DNA of 64,000 nt, taken from Galerina marginata (Eukaryota; Basidiomycota; Agaricomycetes; Agaricales; Galerinaceae). Location of the stretch: the NCBI GenBank assembly GCA_023014335.1, contig JAECYW010000015.1:806001-870000 (forward strand), written 5' to 3'. The notes below the pieces were generated by a model. That model saw nothing but the letters and a program-made list of their open reading frames with translations, did not search any database and had not been told where the DNA came from. The position numbers were made by a program, and so were the translations under genes. Below, in pieces: positions 11,200 through 22,595 of the stretch (its first letter is position 1; each line of letters begins with the position of its first letter).

Positions 11200-11780
11200 A
11201 TCAACTGGTATGAAGGCAAACTCTCACATTTCCGGCGACTTCCGCTCCCCTCTCTTCCGTCGACACAGATTTCCGGCCGCGCTGCTACAGCACCGATATC
11301 TGATTCCGTAACATCCAGCTCCGTACCATCGTCCGACTCTGGTTCTCTTCTTTCCAAAACTTCTTCTTCATCAACCATTCTTCCTTCCATTTCCATTCCC
11401 GATTCTATTCCTTCACCACCACTTCAGAAACCACCCAACAAATTCAAAGCTACTGTTGAAGATTTCCCAGACGATACTTTCCACACGATTCCGATTCCAC
11501 TACTGACACTCCTTTTTCCGAACCCCCTCCGAAACCCCACCATAACATTTCCATTATAGGTGCTGCCGCTTTTGTTCACGCTTGTTCCGAGCCCAGTGCC
11601 AAATCCTTCCAGCTTTCACTGTCCGATCCGACCGTTCCATCTGCCCATTCCGCTTCCGTCGGAGACGACGACGACGATGGGGATGACAAACCCGACCTGT
11701 CACTTCTTCCGGAAGACTATCACAACTATCAAGATGTTTTCAACAAGAAGAAAGCCGACGGTCTCACTCCACATCGATCC

Positions 11781-13340
11781 AGCCATAGCAGCTCTAATTA
11801 TACATGATGTGTAGCATTATTGCTAAGTAAAGTCATATATCTATGGCGCTTTTTGGCCAAGGTGGCAAACTTGCCAACAGTATATGCCGGGGGTGCCAGG
11901 GGAGGGTATCTGATGGCTGTTGGGGGCGGGACCATGTAAACATGTGTCAACAATGCCTAAATGATGCCCGGAAACTGTATTTTGGGTGCTGCTCGCTGTT
12001 GGGGGCACATTTGGGTGCAGAAAAAGATATTCAGGGTGAAATAATATTATTGTTTGTGCCCCCACCCTTTGCGCGCCTCTTGGGGGGCGGGAATGGATGG
12101 ATTGGCGCGGATGCTTATGGATGACGCGGAAATATTGGGCGGGGCTGCTGTCAAACAGCTGTCAACACTGCCTGAAATGCTATTCCGGGCTGCCCGATGT
12201 TGTATTTTTGGTCGCGCTCGCTGTACAGCGCAGATACCGACGCGGAAAAAATTGCAGTAGGGTAGTATAATTATTCTCTACCTAATGGTACCCTTTGCGC
12301 GCCTCTCGGGGGCGGGCAAAGGATGGATTGGCGCTCGTTGGTTTGGATGATGTTCCCAAAATAATGCACACCAGGTACGCTATTTTTAGACACTTTGATG
12401 GGATCTCACATTTGACAGCTTGCCTTTATTTCGTGTTTTACGCCTGCTTCCTGTTAGAGTTTTGCCTACTTTAATGCATAGCTGAAATCCCATTGAAAAT
12501 GTGAATCTAATGATATAAATTTTGTGGTGAAATTTGCACTGAAAGGGATGGATGCACCATTGTCTCTCTGGATGACAACTTCAACTTGAACCACCTTCCA
12601 TATTTGGAGTTCCCCAGTTCAGTTCTTCAAATTCATAGATAATCGTTTGAAAAATCTTATTAAACTGCTCTGCTGATAGTACACATATTTTTGCTAGACT
12701 ATGGATACTACATTTAATTATACAGATGCCTCGGACTGCACGCACAATCCTAGGAATTCGGCGTTCGTCCAACCCGCGCTGTACCGTGCAGCTCCCCGTG
12801 GGTAGTTTTCGAGCAACACCTCAAAACCACTGGATTTTTGGCCCCCGCGGTGCATTTGTTTGTCGCCAAAATGGCCCTGTGAACTGCTGTGGGTGGTACG
12901 CTCCATGCCCGCACACTGACAGCTCCCACATATGCATGGGAGGCAGGTGGGGATGGAATAGGCGGGCGTGTAGGTCACAGTGGGTGGAGAGGGGGAGGGA
13001 TGGGGCGACCATGTGTGGCTGAAGAAACGCTGCGGCGGCGGCTCCGTTGGTGAGGGTTGATACGAAGAACCGACAATAAGTCGAATCTTCGACCACACAG
13101 CCGCGGCATACGTCCATCGCGAGACCCAGCAGCCGCAACAAGCTGGACTGCAGGCATCCAGCCTAGGACCGGTGCAGCAGCTTAGTGCTGCTGCACACCC
13201 CTCGATACTGTCACCTCGTCAGTGTTAGTACGACGTGTCGATCCGTCGTGCATACGGCAGTGGCCTGCTGCTGGATGCAACGGCAGTCGGTTCACGACGA
13301 GGCGAGGCGTGGAAGGGAGGGTCGGGGAGGTCGAACCAGC
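11781..13340. mobile_element. hAT-like long-TIR element 3, truncated
   Basis: The left end CAGCCATAGCAGCTC at 11781 matches the left termini of elements 1 and 2, and the next 0.6 kb resembles their arms (GCCGGGGGTGCC, TTGGGGGCGGG, GCGCGCCTC and the TATTTTTAGA motif near 12383). A GC-rich block follows (12890-13340) with a 10-bp hairpin at 13172-13196. No right arm or matching 8-bp TSD (CATCGATC expected) is found. The deletion that removed B's RT-to-integrase region probably took the right half as well. No transposase. Confidence 0.55.
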
Positions 13341-13344
13341 CGAA

Positions 13345-13745
13345 AAATATCACGGTCCTTTTGAAATCATTGCCCATCCTTCTACCCTTTTCTTTACACT
13401 TCGTCTTCCGGACTCTATGCGGACTATTCACCCTGTTTTTCATGTTTCCATGCTCGAACCGTACATACCATCTTCCATTCCAAATCGTGTCTTGCCTCCA
13501 CCTCCACCGATTGAAGTCAATGGTGAGGAACGCTTTGAAATCACGGAAGTCCTAGACTCCAAGATAGATAAGTGTTTCCGCATAAAACTCTGTTACTACG
13601 TCCGGTGGGCAGGATACGAAGGAACTTCTGAAGAATATTCCTGGCTCGGAGCAGATGATGCAATCGGAGGGGCTCAGGAAGCCATCAATGACTTTCATCG
13701 TGACTATCCTAACAAACCGGGCCACTGGCTGATCTCTGATCACAG
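13345..13745 (+). pseudogene. Integrase C-terminus plus chromodomain of chromovirus B
   Basis: The frame opens directly with the GPY/F-type integrase tail (KYHGPFEII, then TLRLPDSMRTIHPVFHVSMLEPY), a proline linker, and a chromodomain: EEVLDSK-type start (ITEVLDSKIDK), YYVRWAGYEGTSEEYSW and a final helix FHRDYPNKPGHW. Chromodomains in this position direct integration to particular chromatin. Everything upstream of the integrase tail is missing. The open frame carries on to 14649, but beyond about 13745 it runs over the antisense gene and is not part of this protein. Confidence 0.8.
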
Positions 13746-13956
13746 GATATTCATTTTGATTTTGATTTTTCTCTTCCTTTCCATCCTTTTTTTTTCCGAT
13801 ACCTCCCGACCCCTTTTCCGAACGCCTTCCAAACCCTTTTCGTGTTTACTTGTCATTTCCAACATTCCTTATCACTCAAAATTCAAACACAAGACCAAAA
13901 AATTTTATTATGATACAAAAAAAATTTTTTTGAGGAGGGAGGTGGGCGCCGTGGAC

Positions 13957-15382
13957 TCAATTGTCGCCTCCCGCATTTCCCTCGCCTTCACCATCCTCAT
14001 CATCCTCCTCATCCTCTCCATCACTCTCCTTCCCATCCCCTGCTCCACTCGTACCAACCAACGGAAGCCCGGACCCAGACGCGACCCCGGAACCACTTCC
14101 CGACGCGGAACCACTCCCCGAGGCCACCATACTTGCTTCGACCAACTCCTTCTTCGCCTCTCTCATGGTGACTTTGTTCCGGGCCCGGACCGGAACCTGC
14201 AACGCCGCACTGTGCTCCACATTCTGCCAATTCAAGGGAGCGGCCGGAATCGTCAAGTCGTCCCCTCCCTGCGCACGAATCAACCCCTGAAGCAGAAGAT
14301 TCATCTCCCGAGCCAGCAGCATCTGACTATGGAAGTCCGCACGAAGACCGTAAATCGCGCCAAGGTTGTCCTCCAATCTTCCGCAAACCCGGTTGAATCC
14401 GAGGTTGACGCCGTCCATCGAACCGTTGACCATGTCCTGCAAAGCGGCCATTGCGTCTGCGACGGTGTTGTTCAAATCCAAAAGCATGTTGGCGGTGGGG
14501 AGGTTTTTGTCTGTCTCCGCCGGCTCGCGAGTCTTCGGCCTCCTGTTGCACGCCTTGGGCTTGCCAGAACCCTTGGCGGAATCGTCTCTACGGAAGACCC
14601 AACGACAGAGGGGTCCGGAACAGAACCCTCGGCAGCCTCTTCCTTGTAAGCCCCCATCTTTCGGGGCGGGCGCTCTTCATCTCCCGGATGATGACACTTG
14701 ATCTTCTTGATAAAACACCAGTCGCAGGTGTGGGCGCCTTCCGAATTCTTCCGCTCTGTGGTACAAGAGACGCTGGCAGTCGTACATCTGTCGCAGGACG
14801 CTCGGTTCACCCTTTTTCATTTCTTCTTGTTCGACGGGCCAGGGTTCGGAACCTCTTCAACTTCCGGAGAAGTCGCGGAAATGGGTGTAGCTAGCTCAAA
14901 GTCAGCAAAAAGTTATGAAGTCACAATATTTGCTACTCACCTTTGGCCTTGTCCTTGCCCTTGCCCTTGTCCTTACGCCCCTTGGGCGTCTTCTCCCCTT
15001 CGCCTGCGTCTTCCGGCGGCCCCATCTCAACGTCCTGTTCCTTGGGGGCGGTGGACGAGGCAAGCCGACGTTCCTCCGCAGCCCGACGCGAGGCTTCCGC
15101 GCGCTCCATCCTCTCCTGTTCCGCAGCCTTCCGACGTTCCTCCTCTTCCAACCGAGCCCGTTCCACCTCCAACTGCAATCATTCCTCCTCCTCGGCTCTC
15201 TTCTGCTCCTCTTCCTCCTTCCGAGCCTTCTCCTCCGCTGCCTTCCTCTTTCGCTCCTCGATTTGCAACCGCAATTCCGCGCGCTTCGCCTGTTCCACTC
15301 TGGCACGTTCCTCCGCAAGGGCCATTTCCTGTTTGAGGCGGTCGACTTCAGGATCGATATCCATGGCGTCGGTGGAGGACAT
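13957..15382 (-). pseudogene. Antisense accessory gene of chromovirus B (coiled coil + Cys cluster + acidic tail), disrupted
   Basis: Reading leftward from an ATG at 15382 (MSSTDAMDIDPEVDRL), the product starts with a long Glu/Lys/Arg/Ala-rich coiled coil, then a Lys-rich stretch. A 50-bp intron (14891-14940, GTGAGT...CTAG) joins in frame to a Pro/Glu linker and a cysteine cluster (CDRC...CDWCxxxKxKCHHP) reminiscent of fungal Zn(2)Cys(6) or other DNA-binding zinc clusters. After a frameshift near 14620 it continues into a helical region (MLLDLNNTVADAM... to about 14240), a Ser-Gly repeat and a very acidic C-terminus. Two in-frame TGA codons (15179-15181 and 14817-14819) interrupt it, each explicable by CGA to TGA. 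Function unknown; its position between the chromodomain and 3' LTR suggests it belongs to the element. Confidence 0.6.
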
Positions 15383-15527
15383 AGGGGGCAGGAAAAAAGA
15401 GTGGGAACATTTTTTCACAAAGAGCCCATCATCTTATACCCGACGTAACAAACAAGTGCATACTGAGCTTATTTCGGAATCAACAAGGTCATGTGGCTTC
15501 AAGGGTTCAGCCATAAGCGGGAGGTAC

Positions 15528-16052
15528 TGTCACAATCCAGTTCTAAGTCCCATGGTTCCGACTTTCCGTTCCGGACTTTCCGTTGTCCGAACAATTTCCG
15601 TCCGGACGAGTTTCCGTTCCGTCCCTCGGAAATATAGTCCTTCCCACTCTTGTCCTCATGTTATCCTCATGTTCGTAAGGATTAGATCCCGAGGCTTCTT
15701 TCCGCAGCATATCTTACCAAGGTCTTCCCAAGTTTCGGAGTTGCAGAGTTTCGGAACAACTCCGCTTCTATATTTAAAGCCTTGTAATTATGCCTTAGAT
15801 CTGGAGTCTGAATATTAGTTTATCCACCCGCATAACCTTGACATCTCATCGCTCTCATACATCTAAGTCGTTCACTTCCGAGACACGCCTTAGGGCGAGG
15901 TGCTGACCCTCTGGTCTACCAACCATAAATTGGGGCATGTCGTTAGGCTAGGCACAGTTCATAGCTGAGGCCAAAGCCCTGTCCGTCTGGTTCCGTGTTC
16001 CGCATTTCTGCCAGAACTTCAGATCCTCGGAACGTCAGACTCAGTCATAACA
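15528..16052 (+). repeat. 3' LTR of chromovirus B
   Basis: 525 bp, preceded by the purine-rich GCGGGAGGTAC. Its last bases CATAACA abut the ACTTC duplication and the 13-bp remainder of A's 5' LTR. Confidence 0.92.
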
Positions 16053-16228
16053 ACTTCAGTTGCCCTTACAGTAGGGAAAAGTGCCCTCGGAGGACCGATT
16101 CCGAAGCCCGAAATTGCATTCCGTCTTTCCGAAGCATTCCGCTTTTCCGGACTTTTCAATTTCCGCTCCAAAATCCCTCCTCACCCCGGAAATACCGCAT
16201 TTCCGACATTTTTGGCCATTTCATCAAC

Positions 16229-16941
16229 ATGTCTTCTGGAGATCGGATTGCCGCCCTTGAGAGTGCCTTAAACGCGCTGCAGAGTGAAGGGGAACACACC
16301 CTGACACTCCTACAACAATTCCTTTCCCGTCTCGGATGTTCGGACCCCCCAGCCATTGTAACAACACCTGTAACACCACCCATTCCCCCTCCGCGTGTTT
16401 CCGAGTTTCCGGACAATTCCGCATTTCCGAGCGCTGTTCCGGCTCCGCATGGCTCCGATTCCGCACCCCTTCCGCCCCTGGGTATTCCCGAAGATTCAGA
16501 ACTTTCTGAACTTCGGAATTCTGCTCTCCCCGCTCCCCACTCCCGAAATTTGGATTTTCCCGAATTCCGGAGTGCGTCTCAACCCGAGGCAGAGTGCCCA
16601 GGCTTCCGGTTTCCGGTTCCAAAATTTCGGAACTTTACTCTGCTTCGACCCGGAGTTCCACCAGATTTCGACGGAGACCGCTCCTTAGGCAGATCCTTTC
16701 TTTTCACCTGCCAAACCTATATTCGTCTCGTTCCAACTGCTTTTCCGGACGTGACTGTACAAATACTTTGGGTTCTTTCTTTTATGAAATCAGGACACGC
16801 GTTCCGCTGGGCGGAACGGAAACTAGCATCAGAACTAACAGAAGGATTTCCATGGACTGACTGGGCGGAATTTGAGCACGATTTCCGGTACAACTTCACT
16901 CCAGCTCATGCTGCGGCAACTGCCATTAATATTCTGAAAGG
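16229..16941 (+). pseudogene. gag of chromovirus A, 5' part (interrupted by hAT-like element 2)
   Basis: Starts at MSSGDRIAALESALNAL (16229). A Pro/Phe-rich linker is followed by a Ty3-type capsid region (GVPPDFDGDRSLGRSFLFTC, FPDVTVQILWVLSFMKSGHA, WAERKLASE, FEHDFRYNFTP). The frame stops 237 codons on because element 2 inserted inside the capsid. Ignoring the insert and one copy of the 8-bp duplication, it joins in frame to 22596 (...INILKG then STYFQQG). Gag forms the particle that packages element RNA. Confidence 0.8.
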
Positions 16942-17939
16942 CAGCCATGTCAGCTATATTTCTATATGAAACACTGCAATTTCCCAAAAGCCTGTTATAC
17001 ATCCAGAGTGGGTTTTTCCAATACTGCCTTTTTGCAGTCCCTACATTTTACATATCTATAGGGTAGGTAGGCCTGCTGGGGATACGTACATGGAAGCTCT
17101 GGCGTGCGGGACACAGTAAATACATGTAAACAATGCCACCCATGATGTCGGGCACTGCCTAATAGGTGCTGCTCATCATTTGGGCGCTTTTGGGCGCCTT
17201 TAGGCGCGGGAATAAATCATGCAGGGTCTGCAAATATTGATACCCATTAAATTTTGCTGCTGCTCATTGTCCGGGGCGGGTTTCGGGGCTGAAAAAGCGC
17301 CAGGGGGTATATATTAGTACCCACATTCCATCTGGGATGTTGGTCACCCCGTCGGGGAGGCGCGACACGCCTAACTCGAATCTGCAAACGGATCCCATGA
17401 GTCCCGACGGGGTTCTAGTTCCATTTTCGGACGCGTCCCGCGCCTTTTCGGTTCCTTTGGGATGAGCGATAAAAATAGATTCCGTCAGTTTGAGCGCTAT
17501 ATTTCCTTCATTCTTTTTATCCCTTCACCTCTCAGTGTATATACATAATGTCCTTGTAAATGCGAACCTTACGATGTAATTTTTATCGCAAAATATGTAC
17601 TGGAAGTGGTTAAACGAATGAATAATACTTACGGGCTCCATTGGATGAGGGTTATAAATAGAACGCTACAAAACGCCCGCCGTTTTTGCCCTATCCCGAG
17701 CTCAGATGCCTCTCCCTTCATTTTTGTAAACACAGCTGTAATCAGCAGAGAAATGCGAACTTATCCATACCAATTTCATCTGTAAATAGCCAGTGGCACC
17801 TTCAAAGCACTCATTTTATAGATAAAACATCAAATTAAATTATTCAACTATACGTCTACGACGCTTTAATGTCGTTGACTGCATTAAATACAATAGCTAT
17901 ATATACTAAATCCAGAAGAACAGCAGCAGTAGTGTCTGC

Positions 17940-19130
17940 GTGCCTGTTCACCTTGCCTGCGCCACCCCAGCCTCCCTCACCGTCCCTTCACACCTCCCAT
18001 TCAAGCCGCCAGTCATTGTGAAGGTGGACTCCGAGCACCTTCCGAGTCTCCACCTACCGCCTACCGCCTACCCCCTTACCACTCGTACGACGCCGATCGA
18101 CGCCGTTGGGCCCAGGTCAGAGGTGGGACGGGGTGACTATGTGTCCAGAGAGGAGGTGCGAGCGCGAGTGAGTCGTTGCAACCGCGTTTGGTTCCTCGGT
18201 CCGCGTCGGCTCTGTCTGGCCGTAGTAGTGAGGGTGGTGGGGTGGGGAACTGCGAGTTGCAGTCGACCGACGCGTGACTGCGGGGCGGAAGCGGTAGAGA
18301 GGGTGGTACAAGCAGTACCTACGGCAATGGAAGGGCAACAAGAGAGCAAGGGCTACAAGGGAGCCCCGTTTCCCCCGTTGTCACCCCATCGCCGTAGTTG
18401 CGTACGAGCAGGAGCAGCTCCTTGCTCCTGCTCACGCTACAGCCGCTGTGCTAGAGGAGAAGCAGTGCTGCTGCTTCTCCTAACAGCTGCTATCGCCGCA
18501 TGCAGGCCCTAACCGACCCGCCTTCGTGTCGATGTCCTTTCGTTGCCCTTTCCTCATCCAAGCTCGTCGCCCACCTCATCGCCGGTGTCTTGTTGGCACT
18601 GGTTTCCCCCGCTGTTTCGGCACCCATCAACGTACACATGCGGAAGTTGAGGGTAGTGCCCGTATCCTGCAATCCCCCATATGCGTAGAGTCGGTATTTG
18701 AAGAGGGAAGGGTGTGGTGCAGGCCGACTAGCGGAAGTCCCGGGCTTGAGTATTTGACGCTGGTCGACCTGTACCTTGGACAGTGGAAAAGGAGGGGGAG
18801 ATGCCAGTGCCAGGTGCATGGGCGTGGACTCGAGGGCCGGTGGTGCTGAATTGCGACGAAGGGGGCGTGGATGTTGTGCGCTGCGTGAAGTCGCGAGTTG
18901 GTGCGGTGGAGTTGAGAGCGTGGTGGGGAGTGGCAGGTGGACGGTGCCGTACTCCAAAAGCGCCGGCCCACATGCGCGAGGCGAGGGGCACGCGACGCGC
19001 GTTTTTGTGGCCTTGAGGGAGGTAGGTAGAGAGGGGAGGAGGGTGGTCGTGGTCGTGGTGAGAAACAGAAATCAACATCAACATTGTTGATCGGCTTTCG
19101 GGAAGGCGTGTGATTGGCTGAGGCACTCGG
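17940..19130. other. GC-rich block, left interior of hAT-like element 2
   Basis: The block carries two adjacent perfect hairpins: arms 18406-18416/18423-18433 (11 bp) and 18455-18465/18471-18481 (11 bp). It ends with the GTTGATC...TGATTGGCT module at about 19085-19120, followed by an AT-rich gap. Overlapping frames of 190-218 codons occur on both strands; the products are Pro/Arg/Ser/His-rich with no domain, so I treat them as composition artefacts. Confidence 0.45.
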
Positions 19131-19639
19131 GCCGCGTCGACTCCGATCCGTCTTCCAACGTCTCGAACATCGTCGCGCCCATCTCAATATACACTCTAGA
19201 CTCCGGAGATTGGTGGTATATACTGTATATGTAGTTTGTACATAATCTCTGGCCTTAAATAAATAAAAAATATGGAGGACCATTTGTTAAACTGAGCGTA
19301 TATGGAATGTCTGAAAACGACGAAGAATTTCTTTGACCATTCATGCCTAAATGCCATGAAGTGGAGGTTTGGAAAGTTCAGGATGTATTTTAGCCCTGTA
19401 AAGTATCTAGAAGTGTCTAAAACAATGTATATTTGCTCTCCAAAACATTTCCTTGAATCTAACGAGGCCTAAAGCGTTTGAATACCATTTGTTAGAGCCA
19501 TTGTTTTGACCGAAATCACCATGCTCTGAGGTGCATGTTCGTATCATACTGTTGAGGAATTAAATTAGCCACCGGACATACTAGAATATCTTAGTATGCT
19601 AATTATGAATACATTGTACTACTAATTTCTTCGCCTATT

Positions 19640-20750
19640 GTACGTATTACTGTCGTCCGAGATGTCTTCGACGACGACGAACATTGACGGATTGGTCGGC
19701 CCGTTCGAGGTAGCCAATCAAATTCATCGCCGGAAATGCCGAACGCCAGATCAACCGCCATCAACACTGGTTGATCTTGCTTTCCACCACCACTTCCCAT
19801 CTCCCTTAGCTCCCTCCTGTCCCACCCCGTCTCTCTTGGCCTCAAGAACTCGTTTAGTAAGTGAAATTATGAGGTTCTATTACTAAATTACTTATTTTCA
19901 TGATCTCTCAGATATTCTACTGCACGAACCACGTCGTGTCCCGCATCGCAAGCCCCCCCTCCGCATGAGGGCTGTGGGCCGACGTTCCAACGACTTCGGG
20001 TGGGAACTGGGTGAAGGATGACGAGGGGAGACCCTGGAGAGGGAGGCCCGCCCGGTACATCGTGGGACAAGTCGCATTTCGACTTGTCTCGGTTTTCCTC
20101 CCTACGTCGCCAGCCCACACCTCATTTGTGCCGCGATAGGTTGGTTCCCAAGTCCCATTGCTAATGTCTTCGCTGATACCGACTCACCTGCACCACCACC
20201 TCCCCATGCCGACTCGTTGCTCGTACGAAACAAATAGTGCGGGTGCAGAAGCAGCAGCAACAGCAGCAACAGCAATACTGCTGCTGTTGCTCCAACATTG
20301 CTGCTCTGCTAGGAGCATAGCGAGGAGGCAACAAAACCTGTTGCCTCCTCACTCGAACCAATCGAACCACCCCTACCCCTTCCTCACCCTCGTGGCCGAC
20401 GCCGTCCCTCGTCCGCTACCCGTCCGGCATTGCCGCCACTGCTCAATCCCAGCCAGCACTTCCACGCCCGTCCTATTTGCCATTCACCCCGCTTACGACG
20501 CCCAAAGGCAAAATGAACCGCGAAGAACAAACATGTTCATTCGCCCTTTGCCCCCCACCTCTCCCACTGCCCACTGCCCACTGCCCTTGCCGACGTCTCC
20601 CAGCCCGCAGTCCACATCACGCGTGAGTTGCGATGCATGTGAGATGACAGGGATGGGACAAAGTGGAGCACAGGCTGCAGCATCCATTGCTGCAGCCTGT
20701 TTACTTTTTGCTATGCGGCGGCAAGTTGGAGGTGAGCGAGTTTGGGATGG
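19640..20750. other. GC-rich block, right interior of hAT-like element 2
   Basis: Mirror image of the left block: an inverted module (ATTGGCT-type at about 19717, GTTGATC motifs at about 19750-19775), an intron-like AT-rich gap ending in a pyrimidine tract (about 19900-19918), then GC-rich sequence homologous to 4290-4440 and 6400-6610. Perfect hairpins at 20322-20350 (12-bp stem) and 20670-20700 (13-bp stem), and an 11-bp stem with a longer loop at 20256-20291. No recognisable protein. Confidence 0.45.
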
Positions 20751-20757
20751 CGCCACC

Positions 20758-21435
20758 TAGTGTTTGGAAGTCCAGTTACAAGACTGCGAAAAGACCGAGA
20801 CCGGACCAGGACTGGACTGATAAAGACCGGAAACTTGCAAGACTGATCAAGACCGCAACCGCAGTCCGGTCTTCGGTCTTTGTCAATCTCAAAATTATAA
20901 AGACCTACGAAAAACCGGTTTAAACCGGTCTCAACCGGTCCTTTCGCGTATAAATTTACACAAAAATACGCCTATTAAATACCTTTCGAACAATGTTAAC
21001 TTCATATTTTTAAGGCAAGAACTCAGAAAGTTACAGCCAGTTTTGTTAATTTTATCGAATTTAGGTATAACTCAGCTAATCCTTGACAAAATTTGATGCA
21101 CTTACACTTATTTTCATGTCAGTACCAAGGTAAATTCATTTATTACTGTATTCAGTTCGATTTACAGGTCTTTCTATGTAAATTAACCTCACATATCAAT
21201 GAATATATATGATTGTACATGTCTATCTACCAGTTTGAGAATATATTACCAGGAACTAAAAAGACCGGTTCAGACCGGTTGAAAGACCACCCAAGACCGT
21301 CCAAGACTGCTCTAAACCGGTCCTGGTCAGTCCTGGGCGGTCCTTTGCAGTTAATGAACCACAAAAGACCAGTCTCGGTCTCGGTCTTTGGATTTCAGAC
21401 CCAAAGACCGGACCGGACCGGACTTCCAATCACTA
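20758..21435. mobile_element. 8-bp-TSD MITE rich in ACCGG subrepeats, copy 1
   Basis: TSD GCGCCACC at 20750-20757 and 21436-21443. Ends TAGTGTTTGGAAGTCC and, inward from the right, TAGTGATTGGAAGTCC. The subterminal zones carry repeated ACCGGTC/GACCGG motifs and the centre is AT-rich with no ORF. The same family is at 30523-31203. TIR and TSD fit the hAT superfamily. Confidence 0.88.
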
Positions 21436-22595
21436 GCGCCACCTGGGATTCGCCCCCGACGCTCGCCACCTTGCAATCCGTGCCGACAGTTCAAGCGAAC
21501 ACCCCGGGAGTTGAAGGAACGCGACAGCGGCAGTGGAATCGCTGTGGGGGGTGGAAGGCGTCGTGGACATCGCAGGGGGCCTCGTCTCGGGTGGGTGGAG
21601 CGAGATGGGGAGGCTGCAGGCAGGTGCACTTGCATGTAGTTTAATGCCGAGAATGTAATAGGAAAATAGTCGAATATAATACAATGTCTGTTTCTACACA
21701 CCCAAAAAAGTCTCGATAATAACCAGGTCTTTCTCTGGTGCTATATCTATAAAATTGATACAGTTAGCTTCATATTTTTGTGGTGATTATGGTAGTGCAC
21801 ATAAAAATGAAGGGAGCAAAAAACTGAGGCCAGTGGAGGGCGAAAACGGTCGACATTTTGTGGAAATCTATTTATAACGCTCATCCTAGGGTGCTCATAT
21901 GTATGATTCATTTGTTTGACCACTTCCGGGGCACATTTGGCAATAAAAAATATATGATTAGGTTCGTGTTTACAAGGAGATTACGAATATACATTTAGAG
22001 GTGGCAGGACGGAAATAATAAAAGGAATATAGCACAAAAACTGACGGAATCTATTTTTATCGCTCATCCAAAAGGAACCGAAAAGGCGCGGGACGCGTCC
22101 GAAAATGGAACTAGGACCCCGTCGGGACTCATGGGATCCGTTTGCAGATTCGAGTTAGGCGTGTCGCACCTCCCCGACGGGGTGACCAACATCCCAGATG
22201 GAATGTGGGTACTAATATATACCCCCTGGCGCTTTTTCAGCCCCGAAACCCGCCCCCAACGATGAGCAGCAGCTAATTTTAATTGCTATCAATATTTAGA
22301 GACCCTGCATGATTTATTCCCGCGCCTAAAGGCGCCCAAAAGCGCCCAAATGATGAGCAGCACCCATTAGGCAGTGCCCGACATCATGGAAGCCATTGTT
22401 TACATATATTTACTATGTCCCGCACCCCAGAGCACCCATATACGTACCCCAGCAGGCCTAGCTACCCTATAGATGCATAATACATAGCTGACTGCCTTTT
22501 GGCAGTATTGGAAAAACCCACTCTGGATGTATAACGTGGTTTTGGGATATTGCAGTGTTTCATATATAATTGTAGCTGCTACAGGTGCTGAAAGG

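Larger units (their letters stand above)
9826..16052 (+). mobile_element. Ty3/gypsy chromovirus B nested in LTR of A (6.2 kb, defective)
   Basis: Two 525-bp LTRs (9826-10350 and 15528-16052) start TGTCAC and end CATAACA, with a perfect 5-bp TSD ACTTC (9821-9825 and 16053-16057). The interior has a gag CCHC knuckle (about 10648), an aspartic protease (10870-11199), the last bases before a reverse transcriptase, an insertion of a hAT-like fragment, then an integrase C-terminus with chromodomain (13345-13745). RT, RNase H and the integrase core are gone. Between the chromodomain and the 3' LTR is an unusual antisense gene (13957-15382). Capsid coding sequence also appears largely missing. Confidence 0.88.
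16942..22587. mobile_element. Long-inverted-repeat hAT-like non-autonomous element 2 (5.6 kb)
   Basis: An exact 8-bp TSD CTGAAAGG lies at 16934-16941 and 22588-22595. The left end CAGCCATGTCAGCTA and right end (inward) CACCTGTAGCAGCTA correspond to those of element 1, and excision restores A's gag frame. The arms (about 16942-17740 and 21790-22587) match closely, for example at 17090-17480 versus 22040-22440. The interior holds GC-rich blocks at 17940-19130 and 19640-20750 with opposing GTTGATC/ATTGGCT modules, and a younger MITE at 20758-21435. No transposase-like protein. Confidence 0.85.

Noticed and set aside
14915..15818. Plus-strand frames of 177-291 codons at the end of chromovirus B
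   Set aside because: Complementary to the coiled-coil exon of the antisense gene; the minus strand has the sensible protein and splice sites.
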